Source: Ralstonia mannitolilytica (GTDB lineage: Bacteria; Pseudomonadota; Gammaproteobacteria; Burkholderiales; Burkholderiaceae). Taken from it: a DNA stretch of 64,000 nt. Every line of letters begins with the position of its first letter. Position 1 is the stretch's first letter. Positions 14,521 through 23,693 of this stretch are shown here, one piece after another. The DNA is taken from NCBI RefSeq assembly GCF_905397375.1, contig NZ_CAJPVG010000003.1, positions 186,001-250,000 of the forward strand, written 5' to 3'. Position numbers and translations under genes: made by a program. The notes below the pieces were generated by a model, which was not told the DNA's origin, did no database searches, and saw nothing but the letters and a program-made list of their open reading frames with translations.

Positions 14521-14548
14521 ATTTAACATAATGCAAATTATGCGCAAA
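14521..14548. other. attR / reconstituted chromosomal dif site
   Basis: 28 bp made of ATTTAACATAA (identical to the E. coli XerD arm on the opposite strand), centre TGCAAA and TTATGCGCAAA (XerC arm, close to E. coli GGTGCGCATAA read in reverse). The first 17 bp repeat attL. As in CTX-type lysogens, a complete dif is kept at one phage end, so chromosome dimer resolution can continue. The site marks the replication terminus of this replicon. Confidence 0.9.
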
Positions 14549-14576
14549 ACAACCGGCGCATCCGCACACCCACATT

Positions 14577-15788
14577 TCATTCAGCAAGCCCAGGCACCGG
14601 CTCCAGCCGCTTCGGCACGCCGGCCACGATGGTCGCGACCGCAATGGCCAGCACCACGGCCGCGCAGACGAACACGCCCGCCGCGCCGTTGGCGTCGAAC
14701 ACGATGCCGCCCGCCGCCGCACCCGTGGCGATGGCAAGCTGCACGGCCGCGACGATCAGCCCGCCAGCGCTTTCGGCTTCGTCGGGCACCGTTCGCGTGA
14801 CCCACGTCGACCAGGCCACCGGTACGCCGCCGAACGCCATGCCCCACAGGGCGACCAGCACCGCGTCCACCATCGGCGCACGCCCGATGGCGACAAGCGC
14901 GATGCCAAGCACGACCATCAGCGCGGGCATGGCGATCAGCATCGGACGCAGCCGGTGTTCGAGCACGCGGCCGGCAAGCGACGTACCGATGAAGTTGGCG
15001 ATGCCGTAGCCCAGCAGGATGCCCGACAGCCCGTTCACCCCAACGCCTGCCACCTGCTCGAGGAACGGCCGCAGATACGTGAAGAACGCGAAATGCCCCG
15101 TAAAGACGAGGATCGTGGCAAACATCCCGAGGCCCACGGTCGGACGGCGCAGGACGTCGATGAGCGTGCGCAGGCGCGTCGTGCCGCTCGGGGGCATCGA
15201 AGGCAGCGTGATCCACTGGGATACGAACGCGGCGCCGCCCAGCGCGGCCGCGATCAGGAACACGTTGCGCCAGCCGATCAGGTGCCCGAAGTAGCTGCCC
15301 ATGGGCGCCGCGGCGATGGTCGCGACGGCAACGCCGCTGAAGATGATCGACAGGGCGCGCGGCACCATCTCTGTCGGCACGAGGCGCATGGCGGTGGCCG
15401 TCGCCATGGTCCAGAAGCCGCCCAGCGCAATGCCGAGCACCACGCGGCCGATGAGGATCATCGGCAGGTTCGTCGCCAATGCGACGGTCAGGTTCGAGGC
15501 CACCAGCAAGGCCGAGAACGCGAGCAGCACACGCCGCCGGTCGATCGTCCGGGTCGCGGCGGCGGTCAGCAGGCTGGTGACGAGCGCGACCGTTGCGGTG
15601 GCCGTCACGGCCTGCCCTGCCACGCCTTCGGTCACGTTGAGGCTTTCGGCCATGGGGGTGAGCAGGCTCGCCGGCAGGAATTCGGCCGTGACGAGCCCAA
15701 AGACGCCAAGCGCCATCGCGAAGACGGCGCCCCAGGCCGGTTCGCGGGGCGTCGCCATCGATGCGGCGGTAGAGATTCCGGGATTCAT
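14577..15788 (-). CDS. MFS drug/purine-type efflux transporter (DHA1)
   Basis: 403 residues with about twelve membrane helices. The start region (GVFGLVTAEFLPASLLTPMAESL) has the DHA1 motif shared by AraJ, PbuE and NepI exporters, and FVTRTVPDEAESAGG-like sequence lies in the second half. ATG 15788 is chosen with GGAACG upstream; the open frame continues upstream but has no second start in a sensible place. It is divergent from an AraC-family gene, its likely regulator. Substrate not predictable. Confidence 0.83.
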   Translation of the reverse strand: MNPGISTAASMATPREPAWGAVFAMALGVFGLVTAEFLPASLLTPMAESLNVTEGVAGQAVTATATVALVTSLLTAAATRTIDRRRVLLAFSALLVASNLTVALATNLPMILIGRVVLGIALGGFWTMATATAMRLVPTEMVPRALSIIFSGVAVATIAAAPMGSYFGHLIGWRNVFLIAAALGGAAFVSQWITLPSMPPSGTTRLRTLIDVLRRPTVGLGMFATILVFTGHFAFFTYLRPFLEQVAGVGVNGLSGILLGYGIANFIGTSLAGRVLEHRLRPMLIAMPALMVVLGIALVAIGRAPMVDAVLVALWGMAFGGVPVAWSTWVTRTVPDEAESAGGLIVAAVQLAIATGAAAGGIVFDANGAAGVFVCAAVVLAIAVATIVAGVPKRLEPVPGLAE

Positions 15789-15792
15789 GCGT

Positions 15793-15852
15793 CGTTCCGT
15801 ATTGGAAAAAAGGATGCAAAGGATTGCCAGTAGCGGCGTATCGTACGGAACG
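15793..15852. promoter_or_regulatory. Inverted repeat in the MFS/AraC divergent promoter
   Basis: CGTTCCGTA (15793-15801) and its exact complement TACGGAACG (15844-15852) are 42 bp apart in the 121-bp intergenic region. Two half-sites in inverted orientation could bind the adjacent AraC-type regulator with DNA looping. A TACAAT -10-like box for the AraC gene follows near 15872-15890. Confidence 0.4.
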
Positions 15853-15909
15853 GCGGCAGGACGGTCTATGACATACAATCCGTTATTGTTGATCAATCGT
15901 CCGAAGCCG

Positions 15910-16890
15910 ATGTCCAAGCCCCTCCCTCCTCCCACGCCCGACACGCACGACCTCGTCAGCGAGCTGCTGCTCGGCATGCGGCTGAGCGGCGTCCAGTACC
16001 GGCGCATCCAGGTGGCGCGGCCGTTTGGACTCAGCTTCGGCCACGCGCCGGGGCGTGCGCAGTTCCACTTCGTCGGGCGCGGGCCGGTGCTGCTGCGTGA
16101 CGCGGCAGGCACGATGGTGCAGCTCGAAGCAGGCGACGCGATCCTGCTGCCGCACGGCAACACGCACGCGCTGCTGTCCGACCCCGACGCACCGTGCCGC
16201 GAGATCGCGGCCTTCGAGGCAGCGAAGATCTGCGACTCGGTGGCGGCGGTCGAAGCTGCCGCCCCGTGCGCCTCGGCAGAGCCCGGTGCGGGCGACGCAC
16301 TGATCTTCAGCGCCTGCATGGAACTCGACCTGGGCGGCATGCAACCGCTCGTGGGGACGATGCCGGAGTTCATGCACGTCGGCACCCTGCTCGCGCGCTA
16401 CCCGGAAATCCGCCCGATGCTCGATGCAATGGAACGTGAGTCGTGCTCCGAGCGCGCGGGCTTTGCGGGCATTCTCGCGCGGCTCGCGGACGTGGTGGCC
16501 GCGTTCATCGTGCGCGGCTGGGTCGAATGCGGATGCGGCGATGCCACGGGCTGGGTGCAGGCGCTGCGCGAGCCCAAGCTCGGCCGCGCGATCGTCGCGC
16601 TGCATCGCGACCCGGGCCGCAACTGGAGCGTTGCAGAGTTGGCCGCCGAAGCCGGGGTGTCGCGCTCGGTGTTCGCCGAGCGTTTCCTGGCGGCCACGGG
16701 CATGACGCCCGTCCGCTACCTCACCGAGCTACGGATGCGGCTCGCCGCGCAGTGGATCGCGCGCGATCGCGAGGCGATCGAATCGGTGGCATACCGGCTC
16801 GGCTATGGCTCGCTGGCCGCGTTCAGCCGTGCATTCAAGCGCGTCGTCGGGCGCCCGCCCGGCGCGGTGCGGGCCGAGGCCCCCGTGTAG
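15910..16890 (+). CDS. AraC-family regulator with cupin-type sensor domain
   Basis: 326 residues. The N-terminal ~190 form a cupin-like sensor (cupin_6 type: FGLSFGHAPGRAQFHFV, then GDAILLPHGNTHAL). The C-terminal ~100 hold two helix-turn-helix motifs (SVAELAAEAGVSRSVFAERF and IESVAYRLGYGSLAAFSRAF) ending in the AraC signature. ATG 15910 gives MSKPLPPPTPDTHDLV; an in-frame ATG 42 bp upstream is less likely. It probably controls the divergent MFS exporter. It ends one base before the convergent LysR gene. Confidence 0.85.
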   Translation: MSKPLPPPTPDTHDLVSELLLGMRLSGVQYRRIQVARPFGLSFGHAPGRAQFHFVGRGPVLLRDAAGTMVQLEAGDAILLPHGNTHALLSDPDAPCREIAAFEAAKICDSVAAVEAAAPCASAEPGAGDALIFSACMELDLGGMQPLVGTMPEFMHVGTLLARYPEIRPMLDAMERESCSERAGFAGILARLADVVAAFIVRGWVECGCGDATGWVQALREPKLGRAIVALHRDPGRNWSVAELAAEAGVSRSVFAERFLAATGMTPVRYLTELRMRLAAQWIARDREAIESVAYRLGYGSLAAFSRAFKRVVGRPPGAVRAEAPV

Positions 16891-16891
16891 G

Positions 16892-17809
16892 TCAGCGGGG
16901 CCGATAGCGCTGCGCGAAGTGCCGAATCTCCTTGCAGAACTCGGCGCAGACGTGCGTCATCAGGTCAGCCGATCGATAGACCAGGTAGACGTTGAAGTCG
17001 GGCAGCTCATCTTCCATCGGCAGCACCTCGAGTGAGCCAGGAGTCGTGCGCAGCGGCCCCAGTGCGCTGGCGAAGACGAACTCCGACCACATGCTGATCA
17101 GGTCCGTCTTGGTGGCCAGCTGCAGCCCGAGCAGGTTGGACCCGCTCTGCACCACACTGCGCGGCATCTCGAGCCGATGCAGCCGCATCAGGCTCGCCAG
17201 CGGGCTGCCCGGATCCTCGAGGGGGTCGAGCACCAGCCAGTCCGCATCGAGCAGCGAGCGCACCCGGCGCGTACGTCGCAGCGGATGGCCGGGGCGCACG
17301 GCCAGGCGCATCGGCACCGAAAACAGCGGCTCCCACTGAAAGCTGCTCGTGCCCGGCCCGCTGTTGGTCGAGATCAGCCCAAGGTCGAGCCTGCCTTCGC
17401 GCAGGCCCTCCTGAATCTGCTGCGAGCGCTGCTCGAAACCACGCAGCGCCACATTCGGGAAACGCGTGCGCAACGCGGCCATGGCATCGGGTAGCGGGCC
17501 GCTCGACGCCACGGCGGTAAACCCGATGTTCAGCTCGGCTTCGGCATGGCCGCGGATCGCTTCGATGTCTTCCAGCGCGTGACGCAGTTCCTGCTCGACC
17601 ACGCTCGCGCGCTTGACCAGCGCCGTGCCGTAGGCAGTCAGGCTCACGCCGCGCACCGAGCGCGACAGCAGCGTCACGCCCAACTCGCGTTCGAGTTCCG
17701 CAATCGCCTTGGACAGCGCCGGCTGTGAGACATGCAGCCCGCGCGATGCCTCGTGGATGCTGCCGTGCTGCGCCACGGCCAGCAGCATGCGCAATTGATG
17801 CAGCTTCAC
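16892..17809 (-). CDS. LysR-family transcriptional regulator
   Basis: 305 residues: winged HTH at residues 1-60 (MKLHQLRMLLAVAQHGSIHE, SQPALSKAIAELERELGVTL) and a periplasmic-binding-type effector domain. It is divergent from the MHS permease-amidohydrolase-amidase operon, 185 bp away, and is its likely activator. The effector is probably the transported substrate, which is unknown. Confidence 0.88.
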   Translation of the reverse strand: MKLHQLRMLLAVAQHGSIHEASRGLHVSQPALSKAIAELERELGVTLLSRSVRGVSLTAYGTALVKRASVVEQELRHALEDIEAIRGHAEAELNIGFTAVASSGPLPDAMAALRTRFPNVALRGFEQRSQQIQEGLREGRLDLGLISTNSGPGTSSFQWEPLFSVPMRLAVRPGHPLRRTRRVRSLLDADWLVLDPLEDPGSPLASLMRLHRLEMPRSVVQSGSNLLGLQLATKTDLISMWSEFVFASALGPLRTTPGSLEVLPMEDELPDFNVYLVYRSADLMTHVCAEFCKEIRHFAQRYRPR

Positions 17810-17994
17810 TTGCCCTGCCTCCTCTTAGGCTCTTTTCGGGCTTTCCCCGATGGCGGATGTGAGCCGGTTATGACGGCGATTCTATTTGGTTATCGGGATG
17901 AATATTTGCGATTTTTTCGTCGTGCGCGTTCCCGGAATACTCCGTTGCGAAGGGCTCGCAGAAGCTCCCACCCGACCTCTGGATGGAGAACCCC

Positions 17995-19299
17995 ATGAAC
18001 GACGTCACCCTGCAGCCGGCCCTGTCCGCTTCGGTCTCCGCTGCATCCAGGCCCGCCACGAGCCAGGCCCGCCTGATTGCCGCGTGCTCGATCGGCAATG
18101 CGCTGGAGATGTACGACTTCACGGTCTACAGCTTCTTTGCGCTGATGATCGGCAAACTGTTCTTTCCGACGGACACCGCCTATGGCTCGTTGCTGCTGGC
18201 GGTGGCGACGTTCGGTATCGGCTTTGTGATGCGGCCGCTGGGCGGCTTCGTGATCGGCAACTACGCCGACCGCCACGGCCGCAAGGCCGCCATGACGCTG
18301 ACGATCGGCCTGATGGTGGCAGGCACGCTGTGCCTGGCGATTGCGCCGACGTACGCCACCGCAGGCCTGCTCGGGCCGCTCGTCGTTCTGGCGGGACGCC
18401 TGCTGCAAGGCTTTTCGCTCGGCGGGGAGATTGGCGCATCGACCGCCATGCTGATGGAATCCGGCGGCATCAAGGGACGCGGCTTTCGCGTCAGTTGGCA
18501 GCTGGGCAGCCAGGGCATTGCTGCCCTGTGCGGCGCGCTGACGGCGGCCATCCTGTACGGCAGCCTCTCGCCGGAAGCGCTGCAGAGCTGGGGATGGCGT
18601 GTGCCGTTCTTCCTCGGTTTGCTGATCGCGCCCGTCGGCTTCTACATCCGCTCGCATCTGGACGAAACCCACACCGCCGAGTCGCATGCGCCGAGCCCGC
18701 TCGGCACGCTCTTCCGCGAGCACGGGGGCCTGGTCGTCAAGGGCGTGCTGACCATCATCGGCGGCACGGTCGGCACGTACCTGGTGATCTATTTCATGCC
18801 GACGTACATGATCCGGGAACTGCATCTGCCGGCCTCGCTGTCGCTGCTGGCGGGCTGCGTGACGGGGTTCACCAGCTTTGCCGCGTCGCTCGTGTCGGGT
18901 TGCCTGGCCGACCGGCTCGCACGCCGCAAGCCGCTGGTGGTGGGCGCCATCCTGTTTACCGTGGCGGTGCTCTATCCGGCCTTCTGGCTGATGACGCACT
19001 ACCCGAGCGTGCCGCTGGTGCTGGCGCTCTCGGCGCTGCTCACCACCAGCCTCTACCTCGGCACCACGCCGCTGTTGCTCATGATGATGGAGCTGCTGCC
19101 CATCAAGGTGCGCGCCAGTGGCCTGTCGGTCATCTACGCGATCGGTGTGACGGTGTTTGGCGGCTCGTGCCAGTTTGTCGTGACGTGGCTGCTCGCCCGC
19201 ACCGGCAATCCGCTCTCCCCCGCGTTCTACATGATGGCGTGCAGCGCCGTGACGCTGCTGACCGTGCTCAGCGTGCGCGAAGTGCGCGAAGCCCATTGA
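17995..19299 (+). CDS. MFS permease, metabolite:H+ symporter (MHS) family
   Basis: 434 residues with 12 membrane helices. MHS features are IGNALEMYDFTVYSF in TM1, then GNYADRHGRKAAM between TM2 and TM3 and GRLLQGFSLGGEIG. ATG 17995 is chosen since GGAG (17985-17988) is at ribosome-binding distance; ATG 17983 is the alternative. It is first in an operon with an M20 amidohydrolase (24 bp gap) and an amidase (6 bp gap), suggesting import of an amide- or N-acyl-linked compound that the two hydrolases then cleave. Confidence 0.87.
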   Translation: MNDVTLQPALSASVSAASRPATSQARLIAACSIGNALEMYDFTVYSFFALMIGKLFFPTDTAYGSLLLAVATFGIGFVMRPLGGFVIGNYADRHGRKAAMTLTIGLMVAGTLCLAIAPTYATAGLLGPLVVLAGRLLQGFSLGGEIGASTAMLMESGGIKGRGFRVSWQLGSQGIAALCGALTAAILYGSLSPEALQSWGWRVPFFLGLLIAPVGFYIRSHLDETHTAESHAPSPLGTLFREHGGLVVKGVLTIIGGTVGTYLVIYFMPTYMIRELHLPASLSLLAGCVTGFTSFAASLVSGCLADRLARRKPLVVGAILFTVAVLYPAFWLMTHYPSVPLVLALSALLTTSLYLGTTPLLLMMMELLPIKVRASGLSVIYAIGVTVFGGSCQFVVTWLLARTGNPLSPAFYMMACSAVTLLTVLSVREVREAH

Positions 19300-19323
19300 C
19301 CCCTTCCAGCAAGGAGCCCCACC

Positions 19324-20535
19324 ATGACCCAAGCCCCCGCGCTCGTCCCCTTCCAGTTGCTGCCGCATCTGCTGCCCCCCGTGCCTATCGACGCAGAAAC
19401 GTTCGTCAACATCCGCCGCCAGATCCACGCGCAGCCGGAGCTCGGCTTCGACGTGGGTGCCACGGGCACGCTGGTGGCCGATCTGCTCAAGCGTTGGGGC
19501 TATGAAGTGCACACCGGCATCGGCAAGAGCGGCGTAGTCGGCCAGTTGAAGCTGGGCAACGGCAAGCGCCGGCTCGGCATTCGCGCCGACATGGACGCCC
19601 TGCCCATCGTCGAGGCCACCGGCCTGCCCTACGCCAGCCGCAACCACGGCAAGATGCACGCGTGCGGCCACGACGGCCACACCGCCATCCTCCTTGCCGC
19701 GGCCAAGGCGCTGGCCGACAGCCGCGACTTTGACGGCACGCTCAACCTGATCTTCCAGCCCGATGAGGAAAACCTCTGCGGCGCGCGCGCCATGATCGAG
19801 GACGGCCTCTTCGAGCGCTTTCCGTGCGACGCCGTCTTTGCCCTGCACAACATGCCCGGCGTGCCGGCCGGCAGCTTCCGCGTGCTGCCGGGCCCGGTGA
19901 GCCTGTCTTCCGACGTGGCCGACGTCACCATCAAGGGCATGGGCGGACACGGCGCCATGCCGCACCGCGCGCGCGACCCGATCGCCGCATCCGCCGCCAT
20001 CATCACGGCGCTGCAGACGGTGGTGGCACGCAACGTGGCGCCGGACGACACGGCGGTCGTCTCGGTCGGGTTCATTCGCGGGGGCGCCACGCACAACGTG
20101 ATTCCCGAATCGGTGACGATTGGCATCAACGTGCGCGCCGCGCGGCCGGAAACACGCGCGCTGGTGGAGCAGCGCATCCGCGAGATCGTCAGCCTGACCG
20201 CGCAGGCGCATGGCGTCGAGGCCCACATCGACTACCGGCACCTGACGCCGCCGATGGTCAACACCGAGGCCGAGACGCAGCTCATGCAGCAGGTCTGCAC
20301 CGAGCTGGTGGGTGCCGAGAACGTCGTCACGCAGGCGCCCAAGGGGCTCAACGGCAGCGAAGACTTTGCGTGGATGCTCAACGAGGTGCCTGGCTGCTAC
20401 CTGATCCTCGGCAATGGCGAGGGGGAGTTCGGCGGCTGCATGGTCCATAACCCCGGCTACGACTTCAACGACCAGGTATTGCCGCTGGGCGCCGCGTGCT
20501 GGGTGCGCCTGGCGCAAACTTACCTGAGCGCCTGA
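19324..20535 (+). CDS. M20-family amidohydrolase (hippurate hydrolase-like)
   Basis: 403-residue cytoplasmic metallopeptidase-fold enzyme. Metal-binding motifs are GIRADMDALPI, HACGHDGHTA and FQPDEENLCGARAMI; the dimerisation/lid domain lies at ~200-310 (GHGAMPHRARDP). Relatives hydrolyse N-acyl amino acids such as hippurate or N-acetyl amino acids. GGAG precedes ATG 19324. It sits between permease and amidase genes in one operon. The exact substrate is not visible. Confidence 0.9.
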   Translation: MTQAPALVPFQLLPHLLPPVPIDAETFVNIRRQIHAQPELGFDVGATGTLVADLLKRWGYEVHTGIGKSGVVGQLKLGNGKRRLGIRADMDALPIVEATGLPYASRNHGKMHACGHDGHTAILLAAAKALADSRDFDGTLNLIFQPDEENLCGARAMIEDGLFERFPCDAVFALHNMPGVPAGSFRVLPGPVSLSSDVADVTIKGMGGHGAMPHRARDPIAASAAIITALQTVVARNVAPDDTAVVSVGFIRGGATHNVIPESVTIGINVRAARPETRALVEQRIREIVSLTAQAHGVEAHIDYRHLTPPMVNTEAETQLMQQVCTELVGAENVVTQAPKGLNGSEDFAWMLNEVPGCYLILGNGEGEFGGCMVHNPGYDFNDQVLPLGAACWVRLAQTYLSA

Positions 20536-20541
20536 ACGCGG

Positions 20542-22023
20542 ATGCCGGGCATGCAAGCGAACCGTCCTACGGCTGCCGCCGCCGACACTGCGCACGAGAT
20601 CGTGCAATGGAGCGCGATCGAGCTGTCACGGCGCATCCACACGCGCGATGTGTCGTGCGTGGAAGTCATGCAAGCCTTTCTCGCGCAGATCGATCGCCTC
20701 AATCCGACGGTCAATGCCGTGGTGGCGCGCATCGATGCCGAATCGGCCCTCGACCAGGCGCGGGAGCGCGATGTGCTGCTGTCGCGGGGGCTGTCCGGCG
20801 GCTGGATGCACGGCTTTCCGCAGGCGCCGAAGGACCTGGCGGCCACCGCGGGCATCGCAACGACGATGGGCAGCCTCGCCATGGCGCGCCACGTGCCGGC
20901 GCACGACAGCATCGTCGTCGAGCGCATCCGCCGCCGGGGCACGGTGCTGATCGGCAAGACCAACACGCCGGAATTCGGCCTCGGGTCGCACACGTACAAC
21001 CGCGTGTATGGCATCACGCGCAATGCCTGGAACGCCGGGCGTTCGGCCGGCGGCAGCAGCGGCGGCACGGCTGTCGCGCTGGCGCTGCACATGCTGCCGG
21101 TGGCCGATGGCAGCGACATGATGGGCTCTCTGCGCAACCCGGCGGCCTGGAACAACGTCTACGGCCTGCGCCCCAGCCTCGGGCGCGTGCCCTACGGCCC
21201 CACCGGCGACGTCTTCTTCCAGCAGCTCGGCACCGAAGGGCCGATGGCGCGCAATCCGCAGGATCTCGCCTGGGTGCTTGCCACGCAGGCCGGTTACGAC
21301 CCGCGCGCCCCGCTATCGTTGAGCGACGATCCGTCATGCTTCACGCAGCCGCTGCACCGTGATTTCCGGCAGGCGCGCATCGGCTGGCTTGGCGACTTCG
21401 GCGGCTACCTCGCCGTGGAGCCGGAGGTCCTGGCCGTCAACGAGAACGCGCTCGACACCTTCCTTGACCTCGGCTGCCACGTCGAACCCGTGCAGCCCTT
21501 CTTCCCGATGGATGCGCTGTGGGACTGCTGGTGCACGCTGCGCTCGCACATCGTCTCGGGCAACCTCGGGCCGCTGTACGCCAACGCGGCGACGCGCGAT
21601 CTGCTCAAGCCCGAAGCCATCTGGGAAATCGAGCAGGGCCAGCGGCGCAGCGTGGCCGACCTTCACCGCGCCACCGCCACGCGGTCGAGCTCGTACCAGG
21701 CGCTGCTCGCCCAGTTTGCCAACTACGACTTCCTGGTGCTGCCGTGCAGCCAGATCGCGCCATGCGCCGCAGAAACGCATTGGCCCACGACGGTGGCCGG
21801 CCGGGCGATGGACTCGTATCACCGTTGGATGGAAGTGGCGATCGGCGCCACGCTGGCAGGCGTGCCGGCCGCGAGCCTGCCGTCGGGCTTCACCGCCGAC
21901 GGCTTGCCGCTGGGCCTGCAGGTGATGGCCCCGCCGCGCTCGGAGTTCGGCCTGCTGCAACTCGCGGCGGCATGGCACGATGCCTTTGCGCCGGCGCACC
22001 GCTGTTCACCGCTGTTGGGCTGA
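20542..22023 (+). CDS. Amidase (amidase-signature family)
   Basis: 493 residues with the Ser-cisSer-Lys catalytic set: lysine in APKDLAATAG (~residue 94), the GGSSGGTAVALAL stretch and nucleophile serine region DGSDMMGSLRNPAAW. Members hydrolyse linear amides; this one groups by sequence with betaproteobacterial amidases of unknown substrate. It follows the amidohydrolase by 6 bp, so one transcript is likely. The decayed E2 gene lies immediately downstream on the other strand. Confidence 0.88.
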   Translation: MPGMQANRPTAAAADTAHEIVQWSAIELSRRIHTRDVSCVEVMQAFLAQIDRLNPTVNAVVARIDAESALDQARERDVLLSRGLSGGWMHGFPQAPKDLAATAGIATTMGSLAMARHVPAHDSIVVERIRRRGTVLIGKTNTPEFGLGSHTYNRVYGITRNAWNAGRSAGGSSGGTAVALALHMLPVADGSDMMGSLRNPAAWNNVYGLRPSLGRVPYGPTGDVFFQQLGTEGPMARNPQDLAWVLATQAGYDPRAPLSLSDDPSCFTQPLHRDFRQARIGWLGDFGGYLAVEPEVLAVNENALDTFLDLGCHVEPVQPFFPMDALWDCWCTLRSHIVSGNLGPLYANAATRDLLKPEAIWEIEQGQRRSVADLHRATATRSSSYQALLAQFANYDFLVLPCSQIAPCAAETHWPTTVAGRAMDSYHRWMEVAIGATLAGVPAASLPSGFTADGLPLGLQVMAPPRSEFGLLQLAAAWHDAFAPAHRCSPLLG

Positions 22024-22029
22024 ACGACT

Positions 22030-22619
22030 CGGCTGCCTGAAGATTGCCGATGACGGCGGCCAGCAAGCGCGCCGCCTCGACGCCGGTCGCCACGCGGTGG
22101 TCGAGCGTCAGGCGCAACGGCAGCACACGGTGGATGGCCGGCGCGCCGCTGGCCGCCACGACTGTTCGTGAATGCGCCGGGCACCCAGGATCGCCACGGT
22201 GGGCGGCACGACAATCGGTGCCGCGTACTTGCCAGCGACCATGCCGCAGTTCGACAGCGTGATCGTGTTGCCGCGCAACTTTTCAGGCGGGATCCTGCGG
22301 GCCTTGTTGCCGGCGCGCATGTGCTCGAAGCCCGCGCGCAGGTCTGGGGCATCGCGATGGGCGACGTCGCGCAGCACAGGCACGAACAGGCCGTCCGGCA
22401 GGTCCACCGCAATGCCCACGTCGATCTTGGCCATGACGTGACGGCGCCCCGCATTGCCATCGAACCAGCCATTGAGCCCGGGCTCCGCGCGGCAGCCGGC
22501 GACGAGCGCGCGAATCAGCCGGATCTTCACATCGGTACCGGGCGACCAGGGGGGCTGTCGGCGTCCTCGATGACGGTGGCGGCGGCGGCTTCGTTCTGCG
22601 CGCGTGCCATGTTCTGCGA
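22030..22619 (-). pseudogene. Decayed 2-oxoacid dehydrogenase E2 acyltransferase (C-terminal fragment)
   Basis: Three minus-strand frames join into one E2 catalytic domain. Frame one, ending near 22530, has SQNMARAQNEAAAATVIEDA. Frame two, about 22540-22164, has DVKIRLIRALVAGC, KIDVGIAVDLPDGLFVPVLRD and TLSNCGMVAGKYAAPIVVPP. Frame three, below 22160, has HRVLPLRLTLDHRVATGVEA with the catalytic DHR. So at least two frameshifts exist and the lipoyl and subunit-binding domains are missing. It is most like branched-chain or acetoin E2 enzymes and cannot be functional. Confidence 0.85.
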
Positions 22620-22630
22620 TGGCCCCGCGT

Positions 22631-23551
22631 TCAGGTTTTGCGATGCGGCGAATCGCCGCGCGATGCGCGCAGCCAATCCCACACGCTGCGCACCGCGGCC
22701 TCCTCCAGGCGTGCAGCGGGCGCGATCGCCCAGAACGCATAGCGGCGGAGGACGGGCGCCTCGAACGGCTGCACGAGCGCGCCCGAGTCCAACGCATCGC
22801 GCACCAGCGGCAGGTTCGCCAGGATCACGCCCTGCCCTGCCAGCGCCGCAGAGATGGCGTGCCCGTCGTCGGAGAGCACGATGCCCGCGTCGGTCTTCAG
22901 CGCGCCTTCGATGCCGGCCGCACGGGCCCACATCGGCCAGCCGATCGGTTGCGGCAGGGTGCGCTGCCATTCGGAGTGGATGAGCGGCACGCGCGCGAGA
23001 TCGGCATGCGAACGGATGTTCAAACCCGGATGGCAGACGGGCGCGTAGGCGTCGTCAAACAGGTGCTCGGCGACGAGCGCGCCACCGAGGACGGGCGTAT
23101 CGCCATATCGCACGGCCAGGTCGGCGCTGCCGCCATGCAGGTCGACCACCGTGTCGGACGCGTGGATGCGCAAGTCGACCTGCGGATGCCGCGTGGCGAA
23201 TTCCCCCAGCCGGGGCACCAGGCAGCGTGCGGCCAGCCCCAGCGGCGCCGTGAGCGTTACGCGCTGGCGCAGCGGCTGTGCCTCGGGCGTGCGGATGGCG
23301 TCGATGGCCTGCGCAAACGCGTCGAAGCCTGTATTGAGCACCGGATACAGCCGCTCGCCGGCCTCCGACAGCCGCAGCGCACGCACCTGCCTCTCGAACA
23401 GCGCCACGCCCAGCGCATCTTCGAGCCGCCGGATCTGGTGGCTGATGGCCGTGGGCGTGACCGACAGCTCGTCGGCCGCACGCTTCATGCTGAGGTGGCG
23501 CGCCGTGGCTTCAAACGCCCGCAGCGCGCTCAGGGGTGGCAGTTTTCGCAT
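22631..23551 (-). CDS. LysR-family regulator (GcvA-like)
   Basis: 306 residues. The winged HTH reads MRKLPPLSALRAFEATARHL with HQIRRLEDALGVALFER, the GcvA-type N-terminus; an effector domain follows. The start is set at 23551 because MRKLPPLS is the usual beginning; the open frame runs further upstream without a ribosome-binding site. It is divergent from the azoreductase gene 142 bp away and may control it. Confidence 0.87.
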   Translation of the reverse strand: MRKLPPLSALRAFEATARHLSMKRAADELSVTPTAISHQIRRLEDALGVALFERQVRALRLSEAGERLYPVLNTGFDAFAQAIDAIRTPEAQPLRQRVTLTAPLGLAARCLVPRLGEFATRHPQVDLRIHASDTVVDLHGGSADLAVRYGDTPVLGGALVAEHLFDDAYAPVCHPGLNIRSHADLARVPLIHSEWQRTLPQPIGWPMWARAAGIEGALKTDAGIVLSDDGHAISAALAGQGVILANLPLVRDALDSGALVQPFEAPVLRRYAFWAIAPAARLEEAAVRSVWDWLRASRGDSPHRKT

Positions 23552-23693
23552 GCGCGGGATTGTGTCATGGGCGCATTTCCCGCGTGGGCGGCATGGATGA
23601 ATCCATGTCAGCCATCGCGCGTAAAACATGTCGTTTGTCGCAGTGCAGCGCGGTTCGTAGAGTGGGCACACCTCCACTCATCAACGATTCAAC

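Noticed and set aside
7371..14537. tRNA-type attachment site or phage-encoded integrase
   Set aside because: The core matches XerD-arm dif sequence, there is no tRNA fold at either end, and no tyrosine or serine recombinase is encoded.
17890..20607. A 905-codon minus-strand open frame
   Set aside because: Antisense to the MHS permease and M20 amidohydrolase, both of which show conserved motifs in the plus frame.
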